Both the position numbers and the translations under genes were made by a program. Positions 9,800 through 22,505 of a stretch of 64,000 nucleotides of DNA are shown here, one piece after another (the first letter of the stretch is position 1; every line of letters begins with the position of its first letter). Under the pieces are notes generated by a model, which made no database searches, was not told where the DNA came from, and saw nothing but the letters and a program-made list of their open reading frames with translations. The DNA is taken from NCBI GenBank assembly GCA_029204225.1, contig CM055108.1, positions 708,217 through 772,216 on the forward strand. The letters run 5' to 3'. This stretch comes from Diphasiastrum complanatum (taxonomy: Eukaryota > Streptophyta > Lycopodiopsida > Lycopodiales > Lycopodiaceae).

Positions 9800-11846
9800 T
9801 TAGGGTTGCCTTGGGATCCGCAAACCCTCCAACAGTATCCCCCACCAAAACTGGTGGCGGTCCCACGACACCTGCAATATGCAATTATTGGGGACTTTTA
9901 TTGGCTTCACATCACAACGGTGGGCTCCAGCAATCCACTTGAAAGTTGTCCATGAGGTAAAGCGGGATTCCCAAGAGCCTCCCATCATAGCCACACGGAA
10001 ATACAGTCCAGCAATCGGCAGTTGATCTTTGATTTGCTCTAAGGCCATCGGCTTATTTGGATCGAATGCCAGGGTAGGAAGGCAATCGTCCCATTTGGTT
10101 GCCACTGATGCCAACAGAGTTAGATCTTTTGCAAACATTGTCGATTGTCGCACCGTTGGATACGGAGAGTGGACATACTCTCTCTGATATGCTTGTAAGG
10201 CACGGTGGAAGTCTACTGAAATGTTCCAGTTGTAAGACTGATGGATGATTGGCCAATTGGACGTATGGATGGTGATTTTGTCCATAGCCAATCCCAAATC
10301 TTTCCATTTATGTCTTCGCGGCATTGGCACGTAATAAGGATCTACCCGCAACTGGCGAGGGCTGGCGACGTAACTCCTAATTGATTCCGGAGTTTTCTCA
10401 AAACTGTGATTCTCTATGCCGGCTACTCTCCCAGTGCAGATATTTTGTCCAATTCTTTGTCGGCCTCGATCTCAGAGGTCTTAAATTTGAGAACCCATCC
10501 ACCACGCGAGGACTCATGTGGATGTTGCTTTAAGAAGGTGTGGATCTGGTCCTCGACGCTGATGGGCCTTCTGAATAAATGGCTTGTCCTTGATGAGGAT
10601 GGACTCGCTTGTACTGCCGGTATGGTTGGCGGTTGATCTGCTAGATCTAGAGCTCCCCCTTGGTCCATGCTCGAAGGGGAGAATTGCGGCATGACCAGGA
10701 CGGGGATTTGTGGTCCGGCTTCCAACACTTGAGCGGCGGCTTTTTCATAGGCGTTGATGGTCTCTTTTGTCTTTGCCAACTCGGTTGAAGCTGCTCCTTT
10801 GAACCTATCAAGGCGGCCTTGGAATCTCTGAAGGGCCACTTTGTATGTTTCCACTTTCTTGAACAAATATGCAATCTCCGTCAGTGTGACCGGATGATCG
10901 GGTATTTGCGTTTGCAGATAGGCATCACGCTCAAGAGTGGTCATATCCAATTCACCTTGAAGCCGTGTGCGATCTTGTTTGGCAATCTGTAATTGCCCCT
11001 TCAGCAGCTGCACCTGTTGCTTGGCCTCTTGCACTGCCTTATCTACCTGATTCTGTGCGGTTGTCAGGGCGTTTTGCAGGGAGCTGATGTAGGTTTCCAA
11101 GTAATCAGCTTGTTGCTGGGCCAATTTCTTTTCGCTTTCAGTCTATTCTTCATGTTTCTTGGCTATCTTCACCTCTCGATCCAGCTGGACAATTTTCTGG
11201 CTGATCAGAGTGTTTTCGGATCCTAGATCAGAGATCCTCTGTTCCATTTTCTTCTTCTTATCCAGCATAGACTTGATCAGTTGCCCAAGGCTTGAAACTA
11301 ACCCTAGAGCATCACCAGAATTGACGGTTGTGGAGGTGGTAGCAGCAGGAGACCCTGATGGTACTGTCCTTGGTAGGTGTGGAATAGGTGTCAAGGTCTT
11401 TTCTTCTTCAAAAGTATCCTCTTCTTCAAACCCTTCAAGCACCGTGGCGTCAAACTGCTTTGGTGACTTTACAACTGTGTCGACCCAAAGTGTGACCGGG
11501 CTACCCTGTGTGGGTGGTTGCTGACTAGCATCTTTGACACCAACAATAGATTCATGGATATGCTTGAATCCTCTTCCAGGGGATTGGGGTTCAAAGGGCG
11601 CTGGGCTCTGGGGCATTTCAAAGATTTCGGTGGCCCCAAGGGGGTCGGAAACATCAAACATATCCATGAAGAACTGTGTATTGGGTGAGGTTGCTTCAGT
11701 GTGCGAGGGTGAGGCGGCCTGGGCAGCTGTGATGGGAATGGTAGGCCCAATGGTCACAGATTGTCCTTGTATGGGAGCATATGCGAGGGAAGCATCAGAG
11801 ACGAGGGGAATGGAAAGTTCAGTGCGAACACACAGTACAAGACTCT
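9800..11846 (-). pseudogene. Unrecognised coiled-coil polyprotein, probable retroelement ORF
   Basis: Reading right to left, one frame runs from about 11846 (no ATG seen; 5' truncated) to a stop at 10423, broken only by a TAG at 11143 that stands where a CAG would keep the frame (KHEE-stop-TESEKK). It encodes a Pro/Ser/Thr-rich N-terminal third, then a long coiled coil (about 11260-10740, with repeated LQ/KxQL heptads), then a Pro/Ser linker. A frame change near 10425 leads to about 190 more residues ending at 9800, with Trp-rich motifs (KWKDLGL, QVSWDRHQFWWG). Coiled coil plus globular C-terminus could be a gag-like protein of an unclassified LTR element, but no zinc knuckle, protease or RT is present. 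Function not assigned. Confidence 0.45.
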
Positions 11847-11949
11847 ACTAGCTGATAGAGTAATTGTTTTCTTGTTTTGTATTTTAGCATCAGATTTTCA
11901 TACTTAAGTCACTGATAGTTTCTCCTATCACTTAGACTAATTCCTCCAC

Positions 11950-13235
11950 ATGGATTCCCAAGGGAAAGCCAGTCCTATCATGAACAAGCTTGATGGAGCC
12001 AATTACCATCTGTGGAAATTTAAGATGAAAACTGTATTAATGGCTAAAGAATTGTATGACATTGTTACAGGTGCAAAAAAGAAACCCGATACATACGACA
12101 CAACAATCGCCAGATGAAAGCTAGATGGAAAGGCTTTCGCGTTGATCATCCTCAACATCACGGATACCCAGATCGGCCATGTATCTGAGGCTCAGACATC
12201 GAAAGAATTCTGGGACATCTTGAGCACGCTATATGAAGTGCGAGATATAGCTTCCAAGCTACATCTCAGGAAGAAATTCTACTCCCTCAAGATGACGAAT
12301 GGTGATTCTCTATAGAATCACATTAATCAATTCAAGAACCTGCTGAGACAAATGGCCGCTATCGGATCTGTCATTGACGATCAAGACGTAGTGATGCAAC
12401 TGCTTACAAGCTTGCCAAGCTCTTATGACAGCTGGGTGATGATCATCACGACTCATCCAGAATTGACACTTTCAAGAGTCATTACTATGTTGTTGCAGGA
12501 AGACATGCGGAGGAACGAAGCCTCAAGTTCCTCAGCTAATATCACACCTTGTACACCAACAAGAGCACGACAAAGCAGAAAAAGAAGAAAGACCAGAAGC
12601 AAGCAAAGCCTGACCAGAAACTAGCTCAGCACAAGGAACAGTCGAATCTACAGACAAAGAAGAAGCTGTTTTGCAGATATCGCAAACGAAACAACCACGA
12701 AATACAAGACTACTGAATACTTCAAGCAAAGAACAACAGCAAGGGGCAGTCGAATCAAGTGACGAATGCAGCTTCAAAATCTCCACATCCTATTCAAGAA
12801 GTAGATCATGATGCCTTCATGACCAACCATCAAGGAGCATCTGGCGACTGTTCTTGGTTCTTGGATTCTGGAGTCACTCAGCATATGACTAGTCTCATTG
12901 GCTGTTTTGAGTCCTATACACCTTACAGTACCCAGAAATATGTCCACCTTGGTGACAATAGCACATAGGCTATTAAAGGTGAAGGCACTGTAAGATTAAA
13001 CTTTGTCACTGATCAGTCTAAGCTACTCTCTAAAGTCCTTTATGTACCAAATCTATCTACGAATATGCTCTCTATAAGCAGAATCACAGATCTAGGACAC
13101 AGAGTGGAATTCAAATGTGATCAGTGTAAAGTAGTTGATAGGACAGGCAAGATCCTAGCACTTGGAAAGAGACATGGATACTTGTACAAATTGAGTCAGT
13201 GCTTTTCTGCGTCACAGGCGATGAAGAGACGAAAA
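11950..13235 (+). pseudogene. Ty1/copia gag and protease remnant
   Basis: ATG at 11950 starts the copia gag N-terminus (KLDGANYHLWKFKMK), followed by the UBN2-type gag core (LHLRKKFYSLKM, NHINQFKNLLRQM, SLPSSYDSWVMII, VITMLLQED). A zinc knuckle follows near 12670-12715, degraded: its second Cys is Tyr and its last Cys a stop. The aspartic protease core DSGVTQHM (about 12868-12891) leads to LSKVLYVPNLSTNMLSISRITDLG and KRHGYLYKL. Stops at about 12117, 12313, 12622 and 12966 interrupt it. Integrase, RT and RNase H are absent; homology stops near 13235. The nearest relative in the window is the minus-strand copy at 23190-24663. Confidence 0.85.
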
Positions 13236-13740
13236 GCAAAGGCTGACGTCACACCCTCTTCACGATCATGCAGCTGCGCTAACAAACTGGACGATGATTG
13301 CAGCCACCCATGATCTCTTACAGACAGCACATCCATCCTGTACTTTCTTCATCTACACACCTGTAACATTATGTATATATTATATACCATTTGCATATTC
13401 ATTAACAGAGAACAACTGAACAACGAAGATCAAAACAATCAAGAAGTTAGTAAGCGAGAGAGAACAAAAAAGAGAAGCTTATCAGAGATAGACAAAAGTA
13501 GATGCTCTGTGCATTGATTCTTTAATTTGTCAACAATAAGGTTTCATTCATTTTTACAGTTTGAATAAGCTTCGTAGGGCATGCGGTTTTGTCCGCTATT
13601 GTCTTGTGCTCTACCGCATTATTTACATGTATACTTGATATACTTAATCTGATACAGTTCTTTGTTCCACGTTCAGATTTGTGTTAATATTGTTATGCTT
13701 GCATTTAATGAAAATTTTCGGGATCTGAACCTATATCCAA

Positions 13741-14049
13741 CCTAATTTTGGCATTCTGATTCCATAACAAATGGAATCCCGAAAAGGTTCATAATGATAG
13801 TAACCTGCTTGGCGAAGGTTCCCAAAGTGATAGGCTTCTGAACTCTCGTCTGACTTCAAAACTGGTACTTACTGTGCAAACCAACCTTTGCCCAATCTAA
13901 TTTTGGCATTTTGATTTCATTTGTCAGGTCAGCGAAGGTTCATAATGACGGTAACATGCTCGGCGAAGGTTCCCAAAGTGATAGGCTTCTGAACTCTCGT
14001 CTTACGTCAAAACTGGTACTTACTGTGCAAACCAACCTTCGCCCAACTC
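13741..14049. repeat. Tandem duplication, ~155-bp unit
   Basis: Copy 1 (13741-13895) and copy 2 (13896-14049) share CTAATTTTGGCATT, the run from GGCGAAGGTTCCCAAAGTG through CTTCTGAACTCTCGTCT, and CTGTGCAAACCAACCTT. The first 50 bp of each are less similar. No coding content; possibly the end of a larger tandem array or LTR-internal repeat. Confidence 0.85.
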
Positions 14050-14099
14050 AATATAGGTAAATATGAGCTGGATGTATGATCTGAAAATTTGACGAAGGT

Positions 14100-14940
14100 C
14101 CATATGACTGCTTGTTCAAGATTTGACTAAAAAAATGATTTTTTAAATCATTTCTCATCAAAAATTAATTCCTGAAAATACTTTCCTTCATTTTTTGTTG
14201 ATTTGATGACTTTTGTTACTTTTGCTTATCACTCTTTTTTTTTCACTCATTTTTTTTTAATATGTTCTTTTCCAAAAAAAAATCAACAAGTAGTGAAAAC
14301 AAAAAAAAAAAGTGTAAAACAACAAAAAGTAGAAATGAGATCTTTGACCATGCTAGTTGAACTGGATGCCATAACTTGCGTAGTCGACTGCCATTAGGTA
14401 GGGTGTCAAATCGTCTTCCATCTGGGTGCTCCAAAATAATTGCTCTGTACGATAGCATTTTTTTCACTTTGTATGGTCATTCACTTGTAAATTTCAATTA
14501 TCAATTGGTTTTATACATCAATGTTAAATATCCTTCTTTCAGATCTTTTTTATGTAAATGGCGATCATGCCATGTCTTGCAATGAGCTTTCTCTACTACT
14601 AATGCATGGACCGCCATCAATCTGTTTTCACAAAGTTTATGCAAAGCCTCATGACGCATTTGTAAAGATTTTGCATCATCCCACCGTTCAGATGAGGTCT
14701 TCTTAAAGGTGATGACTTTCTAGAAGGTGATGTCTTGCGAGAATTTTGACTTGAACAGTCATACTTGATCTTTCTTTTTCCTTTATCCAATAAAGGCGGT
14801 ACATATTTTGGTTCAGCTATCAAAACTGCTTCTCGTGATGAACTTTTTCATTTTAGAACCGTGTTATAATGTTGCTTAGCTTACTTCTTCGTCATTGGTC
14901 CTGTATTTTTTCCTTCTTTCAATATAACTACTTTCGACGG
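14100..14940. other. No gene recognised
   Basis: AT-rich with several homopolymer runs. No conserved coding or RNA signal. It probably includes the degraded 3' side of the minus-strand gypsy remnant that follows. Confidence 0.4.
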
Positions 14941-17190
14941 TTTTATTGTCGGTTCATGAGGAATCTCGCGAACTCCAAACCTTGTAGGATCCATATGATT
15001 AAAATCTGCTCATAAGTAAGCTCTATATTTTCATCATAAGATAAGACATGACTGACATGAATAAGTTCATCTTCAATAGGATCTGAAATTGAATCGGTTG
15101 ATATCCATGCCACATTTATCATATTCATTGGGAATGTGATCGGCATATCCAAAGTTTGATTAGGTAAAGGAATCTCGCTCAACTTTGATTGTTCATCTTG
15201 TTGACACATATATCTTGCTATACATTCCATTGTAACAAGAGCTTGATTTCAATTAACAATATTTGTTTGAGAGTCATAGTGAACTCCCAAAGTTTTTACT
15301 TGTTGATCACAAGTATGATCCGTTGTTAATGAATCATCATTCCCTTTTTGGACCACTGGCTTGATTTTCCAAGTAATTGGATCAACTTTACTGCTCGCTT
15401 ATGATTCTCAAATGTGATCTTTTCAGTCCCCCAGTTATGAATTACTTGCACAACTCATAACCATGGATGTCTCAATAAAACACGATATACGTTTGGTGCG
15501 TCGAATAAGTCCATTACCACAAAAGTAATGACAAACTAAACTCCAGCAATCTTGACAGGTATGTCTTCCACTATGCCCTTAGGACGAGAACTATAGTCTA
15601 ATTGTAGTCTAATCAGCTAGCTTGATAGCAAAAGTTGTAGGCTTCATCCTTCTAAGGCCCCATTTGGCACATAGCTTTGTTGAAATCAAGTTAACTCTGA
15701 ACCTCCATCTATCACGGATGCCTCTTTACCAAACTATTTGTGTTGTATTGGTAGGGTGGTGTTTCTTTGCTCGCTTTCCTAGGTTGTCCCTACATTTAGT
15801 ACTTCATTTGACTCTTCAAACTCGGCGCAAAATAGTGGCTCCTATTGTACTGTTGGTTCAATCTGAGTCAATTTCTCCACTAATACTTCTTTTGCTTGAG
15901 GCACCAACTTCAAAAATTCTCCCAATGTATTATCCATCTTGCTAGATAGAATATTCATGATTAGTTCTGTTTGCGATGCTTTAGGTTCTATCATCTTGAA
16001 GGGTTCTTCGTGATGATGGAGCTGAGTATTAACATATGTTCTTGGATTATGTACTTCGGCTACAACTTTAGCAGTTTCTAAGGCCTCTTCTTCTTGCAAT
16101 TGTTTAATCCATTGTCTCTCTTTCATGAGTTGAGATTTGGATACACCTCGTATATCAATAGATGGCACAGATTCAGCAGGTGTTGGATCAACAACAACAT
16201 CTTTATGCTTCTAAACTCTGGTAACAACCATCAATGGTACACTTGGTTTAGTAGGATGGGATTATAATCATATTTAATGGAGCAGTTACCGACGGTGGTT
16301 TTGGTCTTGCTGGAAAGTCCTTCTAACAATGTCCATAATCGCACTCCCAACTAAATGGAATAAATTTTTCTTTGTTCGAACATTCAACAACTCTGTGATT
16401 TTCACCATATGCAAATCATCCAAGTGGCGCTCTAGTCCATTGTCTAGACTGTTGTTGTTGCACAATAACATACATAGCATATTGCTCTGACGGACCAATA
16501 TCTTGATCAGTATTGTAATTTCATTGCTCATTACCAACTGAAGATTCTGGTTTAGATTCCCAGGAGGAGCACGTTGTGCTAGTGGAGTTGGCAAAGCTAG
16601 TCATTCAGAAAATCCAAGGCCATGGGATTGGGTCTTAGCATCAGGTCCCTTCCAAGTAGTAGGTTCCCGACATTGAAGCTTAGCGTATCTTTGCCGGATA
16701 ATCCAAGGATTGAACGAGCAAAAGGCTATCTCATATCCAGTAGAGTTGCACAGATGACAAATAGTATTCGTCTGGTAGTTTTCCCAGTTGTTTATGGCAG
16801 CATTCCAATATTTGATTCATCATCTGAATCTTCATCCTCCTCTTGTATTGCATCATCCATAGCATGTTGTAAGAACATAATCAGTTCGGAGTTCAAGCTC
16901 GCATCTAATCCTTTTAGGTAGACCTGCTAAAAACCACATGATTATGACATCATTATAAATTAATTTAGGATCGCACTCAGATCTAAGGTGTTTGACGCGT
17001 TCAATATAATCTCACACCATTTCTCTCTTTCCCATTTTAACTTTACTTAAAAGTAGAAAAAGATCTTCCATAAACTTTCTAGATTTAAATCTTGTGATTA
17101 GGGCATCTTTAACCACTTTACAATCATACGTTCAGTCTCATTTTGGTTTTAGAACCAATCTTGTACTGCTCTAGTTAAAGTCATAGGAAA
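14940..17190 (-). pseudogene. Ty3/gypsy gag-protease remnant
   Basis: Read right to left: gag about 17130-16800 (DYIERVKHLRSECDP, WFLAGLPKRIRCEL), a degraded zinc-knuckle area about 16600-16300, a linker 16168-15842 (ERQWIKQLQEEEAL, HHEEPFKM, NILSSKMDNTLGEFLKLVP) and the protease start about 15720-15690 (VIDGGS). Many stops and frame changes. RT and integrase are not present. The copies at 20600-21090 and 28900-31690 carry the same linker, so all three belong to one family. A DGGSG protease core and gag of this type fit the non-chromovirus gypsy branch, but the clade is inference. Confidence 0.7.
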
Positions 17191-17317
17191 TAAACATGAT
17201 GACAAAAAAAAAATGACATAGAGATCCATTTTTTTTTTTAATTTTTTTAAAAAAAATACCCATATTTAAAATGCTTCAGATAAAAATATTGTAATGCTAA
17301 AAAAATGTTGTATTTAA

Positions 17318-17400
17318 ACGCGAACGAGGATCGAACTCGAACGAGATATGAACTCGAACAAAAATTGTTCGTGTGCAGCAGATTGAGCTATGCGACTCTC
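17318..17400 (-). other. tRNA-related (SINE-like) sequence, weak
   Basis: On the minus strand an A-box-like CATAGCTCAATCTG is followed about 45 bp later by a B-box-like GTTCGAGTTCGATCC. That spacing suits an internal RNA polymerase III promoter. There is no clear cloverleaf, no target duplication seen and no 3' tail, so a chance match is possible. Confidence 0.3.
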
Positions 17401-17404
17401 TTCG

Positions 17405-18780
17405 AAAGCATGACTATGCCTATCAGAACGAATAGAACGTTAGTGATGAAAATCACGGTCATTCTTGATTACGTAGCCAAACATTGATGAACGAAGCACC
17501 AGAAGAATAATTTGTCACGAATAGCTAGACAAATTATGTGTTCGTCTTACCCCTCTGAACTAAAAAAAAAAAAAATTATTTTTATACAACACCTTTGTCA
17601 ACTCTCGCTACTCTCCCTCTCTCTCCAACACCTAATACCTTGTAAAAACCACATAAACCTCACTTATAAGATGTAGCCTATCCAATACAAGGTCTTAAAA
17701 AACCACGGGTTGGATATGGAGTTATGATAAACATAAGTTCATTCGTAACTACACTATTTAACCATGGCTTTTACAAATTTATTACCCATTCAATAGTTAT
17801 ATCAGATTATGGTGAGATATGACTAGAAAGCATGGATATGCTCAGGAGTATGGACAGTAGTGCGTGATGTTTCTTAAGTCACCAGGGCTAGCATAGCATG
17901 GATTTGCTCTGACACCTGCACACGTGTTCAGCATTTCTTTTAGTGATAAAGTTATACATACGTTGAAAACTATTCATATTTATGCTTTAAACGAAATGAA
18001 CTGATACAGACCAATGTCCAAAAATTGGTCAAGATGGCACTCGTCCTGATACGTTAACGGCAGGGCTTGGCCTATCGCTAAAAAACTGTCTTTGCGTTTG
18101 GGAAGACTGGACTATTATTTAAAATGCTATTTATGCTGATAAGTAGTCTAACTTCTTTTGGACATGGATAACAACTAATGTTCAACTATGACATCTGTCT
18201 TCCCTACTGTACTAACTCGTGCTGTTTTGTGTTGTGGGATGGTGGCAGGTATCAGGTGGACGTTTTGAGAGTGGTTACGTTATATGGTGCTTTATGGTAC
18301 TATATTTTACTTTTTAGCTTTACTGTACCTTGTTGGTTTATGAATAAAGGCTTCAAAGGGTTTGGTCTTGTTTTGTCAAGAAAAACTATGTGAAATTGTG
18401 TATCTCTCTCTCTGATGGATTCTACTTCATCTAAAAGAGTCTCTCTATGCCATATGACGACCGGACAACGACCAAATGTCAAAAACTCTAAATTAAAGGT
18501 CCTTAATTATTACTACCCTCAACTTGCACCATAGAAATTCAAATCTCCCTCCTTTTTTTCAAGATTAGCTCTAAAAAGGTTCTAAGCGTAGCCATAATGA
18601 ATGGACAGGATGTGTTACTTCTCTCACAAGGCAAAAAGACACCTTCCATGAAATACCATCAATATATACCTTGTAGTTTCGACCATTTCTCCCACAACAC
18701 TTTGTGAAGAGAGCTCATTCTTCTTCTGCTCTTGTGATTGCGTCCTACTAGGCTTTCTCTTCAGATACTATTTATGGTAA
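17405..18780. other. No gene; short LTR-like remnant at left
   Basis: 17405-17485 (CATGACTATGCC..., ACGTAGCCAAACAT) resembles part of the copia LTR at 24970-25090 and is likely a decayed LTR scrap. The remainder shows no recognisable feature. Confidence 0.4.
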
Positions 18781-18879
18781 GTAGTTCAATTCATTCATGC
18801 TAAAGATTTCATCCTTTTTTGGCTCTATCTACTTTGTTTCACATTTCTTACCATTATGGATGCTCATAGCTTTGTTTAA

Positions 18880-20232
18880 TGAGGCAATGGATGATGATTT
18901 ATGGTCTATGTGGCTTGTTGAATCAACGATGGACCACTTGTGTATTTTTACATCTCATAATATGGATCTTTCTACCATATACACAACAATAGACCACTTT
19001 AGCTTTCTTTTCATACAAGCAGTATCATGATTGTAAAATTAAGAATATCCCTAATGTGCGTTATGTTCTTGGACTCAAAAAGAGTTTGCCCCATATGCGT
19101 GGAAGGCAAAGGAGTAGTGAAGATCAACTTCAACAACGATATGTCCATTTGTGTTCCTAATGTCCTTCATGTTCCTCAGTTTTCTCTATGTTCTTATAAA
19201 CGAAGATAACATTGCCTTGATTGTACTTTATGTTGATGATATTATTATCAAAGACAATGATGAGAATCTCATTCATTCTATCAAAACCAACTTATGCAAG
19301 CAATTTGAGATGACAGATTTAGATCTTATGCACTATTGCTTGGGTGTTGATATCAGGTTATGTCAAAACAAATAAGTGCGCGAGATATTAGAGAGATTTC
19401 GCATGACAGAGTGCAAACCTTCCATCACTCCTTGCGAAGCTGGTAAGAAGTTGTCTCGTGTTGATGATAGTGCACAAGTTGACACTACTTTATTTCGTCA
19501 GCTAGCTGGGAGTTTGATCTATCTTACAACCACACATCCTGATATTTGCTATGTTGTAAGTCTGATTACTCAATTCATGTCATCGCCCATTATGGATCAT
19601 TGGAAAGCCGTGAAAAGGACTTTGAGGTACGTGAAAGGTACACCTAACCTTGGCTTGGTCTACAAAAGGCAAAGTACTTTACCTAAGTTGCAAAGTTATG
19701 TTGACGCTGATTGGGCAGGAAATGTAGATGATAGAAAGTCAATAACTAGTTATGCTTTCAATTTTGGTAGCGGTTGTTTTTCGTGGTCTAGCAAGAAGCA
19801 GGACACCATTTCTCTTTCTTCTATAGAAGCTGAATATAAAGCGTTAAGTTCTGCCACTCTCAAGAAGCTGTTTGGTTGCGTAAGTTGTTACGTGAGATTG
19901 GCATGAAGCAGATACATCCTACTATTATTTTCTGTGATAGCCAAAGTGGGATACAATTAACTAAGAATCTTGTCTTTCACACGAGAACAAAATATATTGA
20001 AGTAAAATGTCACTTTTTGTGCATGAAAAGCTACAATCTGAAGATATAAATATTGCACACTGTTCTACGTTGTTGCAAGTTGTTAATATATTTACAAAAG
20101 CTTTAAGTAAAGAGAATTTTGAAACTTTTAGAGCCAAACTTGGCTTAGATTTGGTTATGTAAAAAGCTTTTACTTATGATACTATCATGGAGGTATGTTC
20201 TATGAATAGAATAAACTTTAAATAAAGAGGGA
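18880..20232 (+). pseudogene. Ty1/copia protease, RT and RNase H remnant with internal deletion
   Basis: 18895-19200 keeps the protease region (WLVESTMDHLC where WLVDSGATxHxC is expected, then VPNVLHVPQFSL). It joins abruptly to the end of RT at about 19210 (LYVDDIII, the YVDD active site; FEMTDLDLMHYCLGVDI), so integrase and most of RT are deleted. 19376-20160 is RNase H (RQLAGSLIYL, YVDADWAGNVDDRKSITSY, SSIEAEYKAL, FCDSQSGIQL) with one frame change at about 19870. A polypurine tract AATAAAGAGGGA (20221-20232) directly precedes the LTR start. Confidence 0.85.
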
Positions 20233-20600
20233 TGTTGATCATTGAGGGAGAGAATTAAAATAGCAATGATCGACTTATACAGTGCTTTTTAATTTTGACG
20301 GTACCACGTGTGCTCAGTTCTAGAATTATCGGGCCGTATTTCTTTTACGAGCCCTTTGAGTGCTCTTAAGCAACTTTATCTTTGTACTTGCTTATTAGTG
20401 TGAATATACAATTTGTGGGAGAGCAATTCTGTTGTCTTGTCTAATTGCACTTGACGTTGTGCTATGGTGATTGATTCGATCAGGTTTTTAAACTGTATTC
20501 TCAACTGCAAAGACTAGCAGTTCAACTTGAACCAAGTATACCCTTGATGGTGGTTACCAGAGCTCAGAAGCAAAAAGAAGTTATAGTAGGTCTAGCATTC
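20233..20600 (+). mobile_element. 3' LTR remnant of the copia element
   Basis: Begins TGTTGATCATTGAGG straight after the polypurine tract at 20221-20232. The right end is not clear; gypsy-derived sequence begins by about 20600, so the LTR is truncated or directly abutted by another element. Confidence 0.6.
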
Positions 20601-21090
20601 TATACCATCAATTAATATACCAACAACATCTGGAGTCTATCCAAATCTCCATTAAAAAAAGAGAAGATATCAGGATATGAGGCAATGGATTAAACATTTG
20701 CATGAAAAAGAGGATCTTGAAGCCACTAAAGCTATAGCCGAAATCCATTCTTCACCTGTGCAGCAGCCAAATAATCCACAAACAGATATGAATACTCAGT
20801 TGTCTCATCATGAAGAACCCTTCAAGATGACTGAACTGGAAGCACTGCAAACAGAGATACTAATGAATATTCTATCTAGTAAGATGAATATTACATTAAG
20901 AGAACCTCTAAAGCTGGTGCCGAAAGCAAAAGAAGTACTAGCGCAGAAGTTAACTCAAACTGAACCAGAAGTCCATCAAAAACCACCTTTTTGTGCTAGA
21001 TTTGAGTGTCCCAACTTCCAAGTCTCTCTTCACCCTCAAGTTTTGAACTTTGAGTTATCACACATTTTCTCATTTTGTCGGTTGAACTAG
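20600..21090 (+). pseudogene. Gypsy polyprotein linker fragment
   Basis: About 137 open codons from 20677 (MRQWIKHLHEKEDLEATKA, HHEEPFKMTE, NILSSKMNITLREPLKLVPKAKEVL) match the linker in the minus-strand gypsy remnant at 15842-16168. Homology ends near 20975; what follows to 21090 is unrelated. Only this piece of the element is present and it lies on the opposite strand to the other two copies. Confidence 0.7.
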
Positions 21091-21094
21091 AGGC

Positions 21095-22380
21095 AATTGA
21101 ATTGTTGACCCATCCCTTTTGAGACTTCACTCTACGTTATGACTTCGTGGCCTTGTGTGATCAAGGTTCACCCTTCGAGTATGCGACAAAGCCCAATGTG
21201 AAGTACGAGCAACTGAGAGGCAATTTGTCATGCAAGGTATCGAGGCCCCAAGGACGCTCCAAAGCCCTTTTGAATGTGCTGAAGAGGAGTGCTAGAGGAC
21301 TCGAATGGCAGCAGGGCAAATGTGTTTATGTAAAATTGTGACTAGGGTTCCTCTTCAAAGTTTTACTCTAGATTGTATGTTAATTGTCAAATGTTGCTTT
21401 TTTTCAAGTACTAACTTTTAGACCTTGTGAGATTTTGGTTCTCCCTTTCTTTGAGTAGTTCATTGTGCTATATGAGGAGATTCTCCCAGCAAATTAGTAG
21501 ACAAAATGATGGTCTCTGCAGCTGGTCAGAGCCTGAAAACGTGAGCACGGAGCTTAATGAGACTCGTTTATATGTACGCCAAAAACAAAATTTCTTTTAA
21601 AAGGCCTCCCCGCTTTTCATCATTTTACCTCCATGTCATCCCTTCACTTCATGTGCTCTTTTACCTCTCCGGACACCTCGCTGTTCTCTTTCACCTGCTG
21701 CTCTGCACTCGCACCTCTGCCTTCGCTACCCTCGCAGCTATGCCCTTCGCAGCTACTGTCTGGATGCCCTCACTAGTTTGCCTTTGCAGATTTCCTTTGT
21801 TCTGCCCTCGCCGATTCGCTACAGATGCCCCTTCCTCTCATCGATTCAGCTTGCTGCGGGTAATGCGCTCTTGCTTCACTCTGTCTAAACCCTAAACCAT
21901 GGAAAAAGCAGTTGGTTGCAACTCATTAGTCGCCTTCAGTCTGATCTTGCGGTAGCTAGCTTCCTTCGCGGATCTGCTCTCTGTATGGTAAATGCGCCCT
22001 GGCTACTGTCTGCCTTCGTTGCCTCTTACCTTCACCGACTAATGGCTGCATTCACCATTTTCAAGCCACCTTTGCCTGTTTGTTGGATGCCTTGCTTGGT
22101 CTTTTTCTACCTTCGCTAATGTTTTGGGTATGCAACAAGGTCGTGATGGTGAATGCAGATGACAAAAGCAGGTTTTCTGATGGCAATATCAAGTTCTCAT
22201 GTGGAGTGACTGGAGCTGGTCTTCTGATGGCAAAGGGTTCGCAGATTCTCATCAATCATAGAAGATGGTAGCTTTTTGGTTGGCACTTCCTATTGTTGTT
22301 TCTTCAAATTTTACAGTTTTATTGTCTTCTGTGGCATTTTTTATTGATGAAATCTTGTTTTGTGAAAGATGTGATCGTGA
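21095..22380. other. No gene assigned
   Basis: Short open frames (for example 21557-21895 and 21916-22119) look like pyrimidine-rich, CTTCGC-repeat-driven translation rather than proteins. Similar phrases (CCTTCGCAGCTACTGTCTGG, CTGGCTACTGTCTGCCTTCG) recur within 21710-22090, suggesting an old internal duplication. No domain recognised. Confidence 0.4.
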
Positions 22381-22424
22381 CCTTGTTTGAACATTGGCTT
22401 TTCAGAGTCGTCGAACCAGATTAA

Positions 22425-22505
22425 CCAGACTTGATGGCATGGAGGATAGTCCTTTGGGCTATTGTGGGTTCAAATCCCGAGAGTCGGATGCAGGCTTCTT
22501 TTCTT
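22425..22505 (+). other. tRNA-derived SINE-like or tRNA pseudogene
   Basis: Contains an A-box-like GATGGCATGGAGGATAG and a good B box GTGGGTTCAAATCCCG about 30 bp on, then a T-rich stretch (22500-22535) like the 3' tails of plant SINEs. The fold is not a full functional tRNA by eye. Likely a short retroposed tRNA-related element. Confidence 0.45.

Noticed and set aside
13741-14049. CRISPR-like array
   Set aside because: Only two units of 155 bp with no short repeat/variable spacer design; the genome is a plant nucleus.
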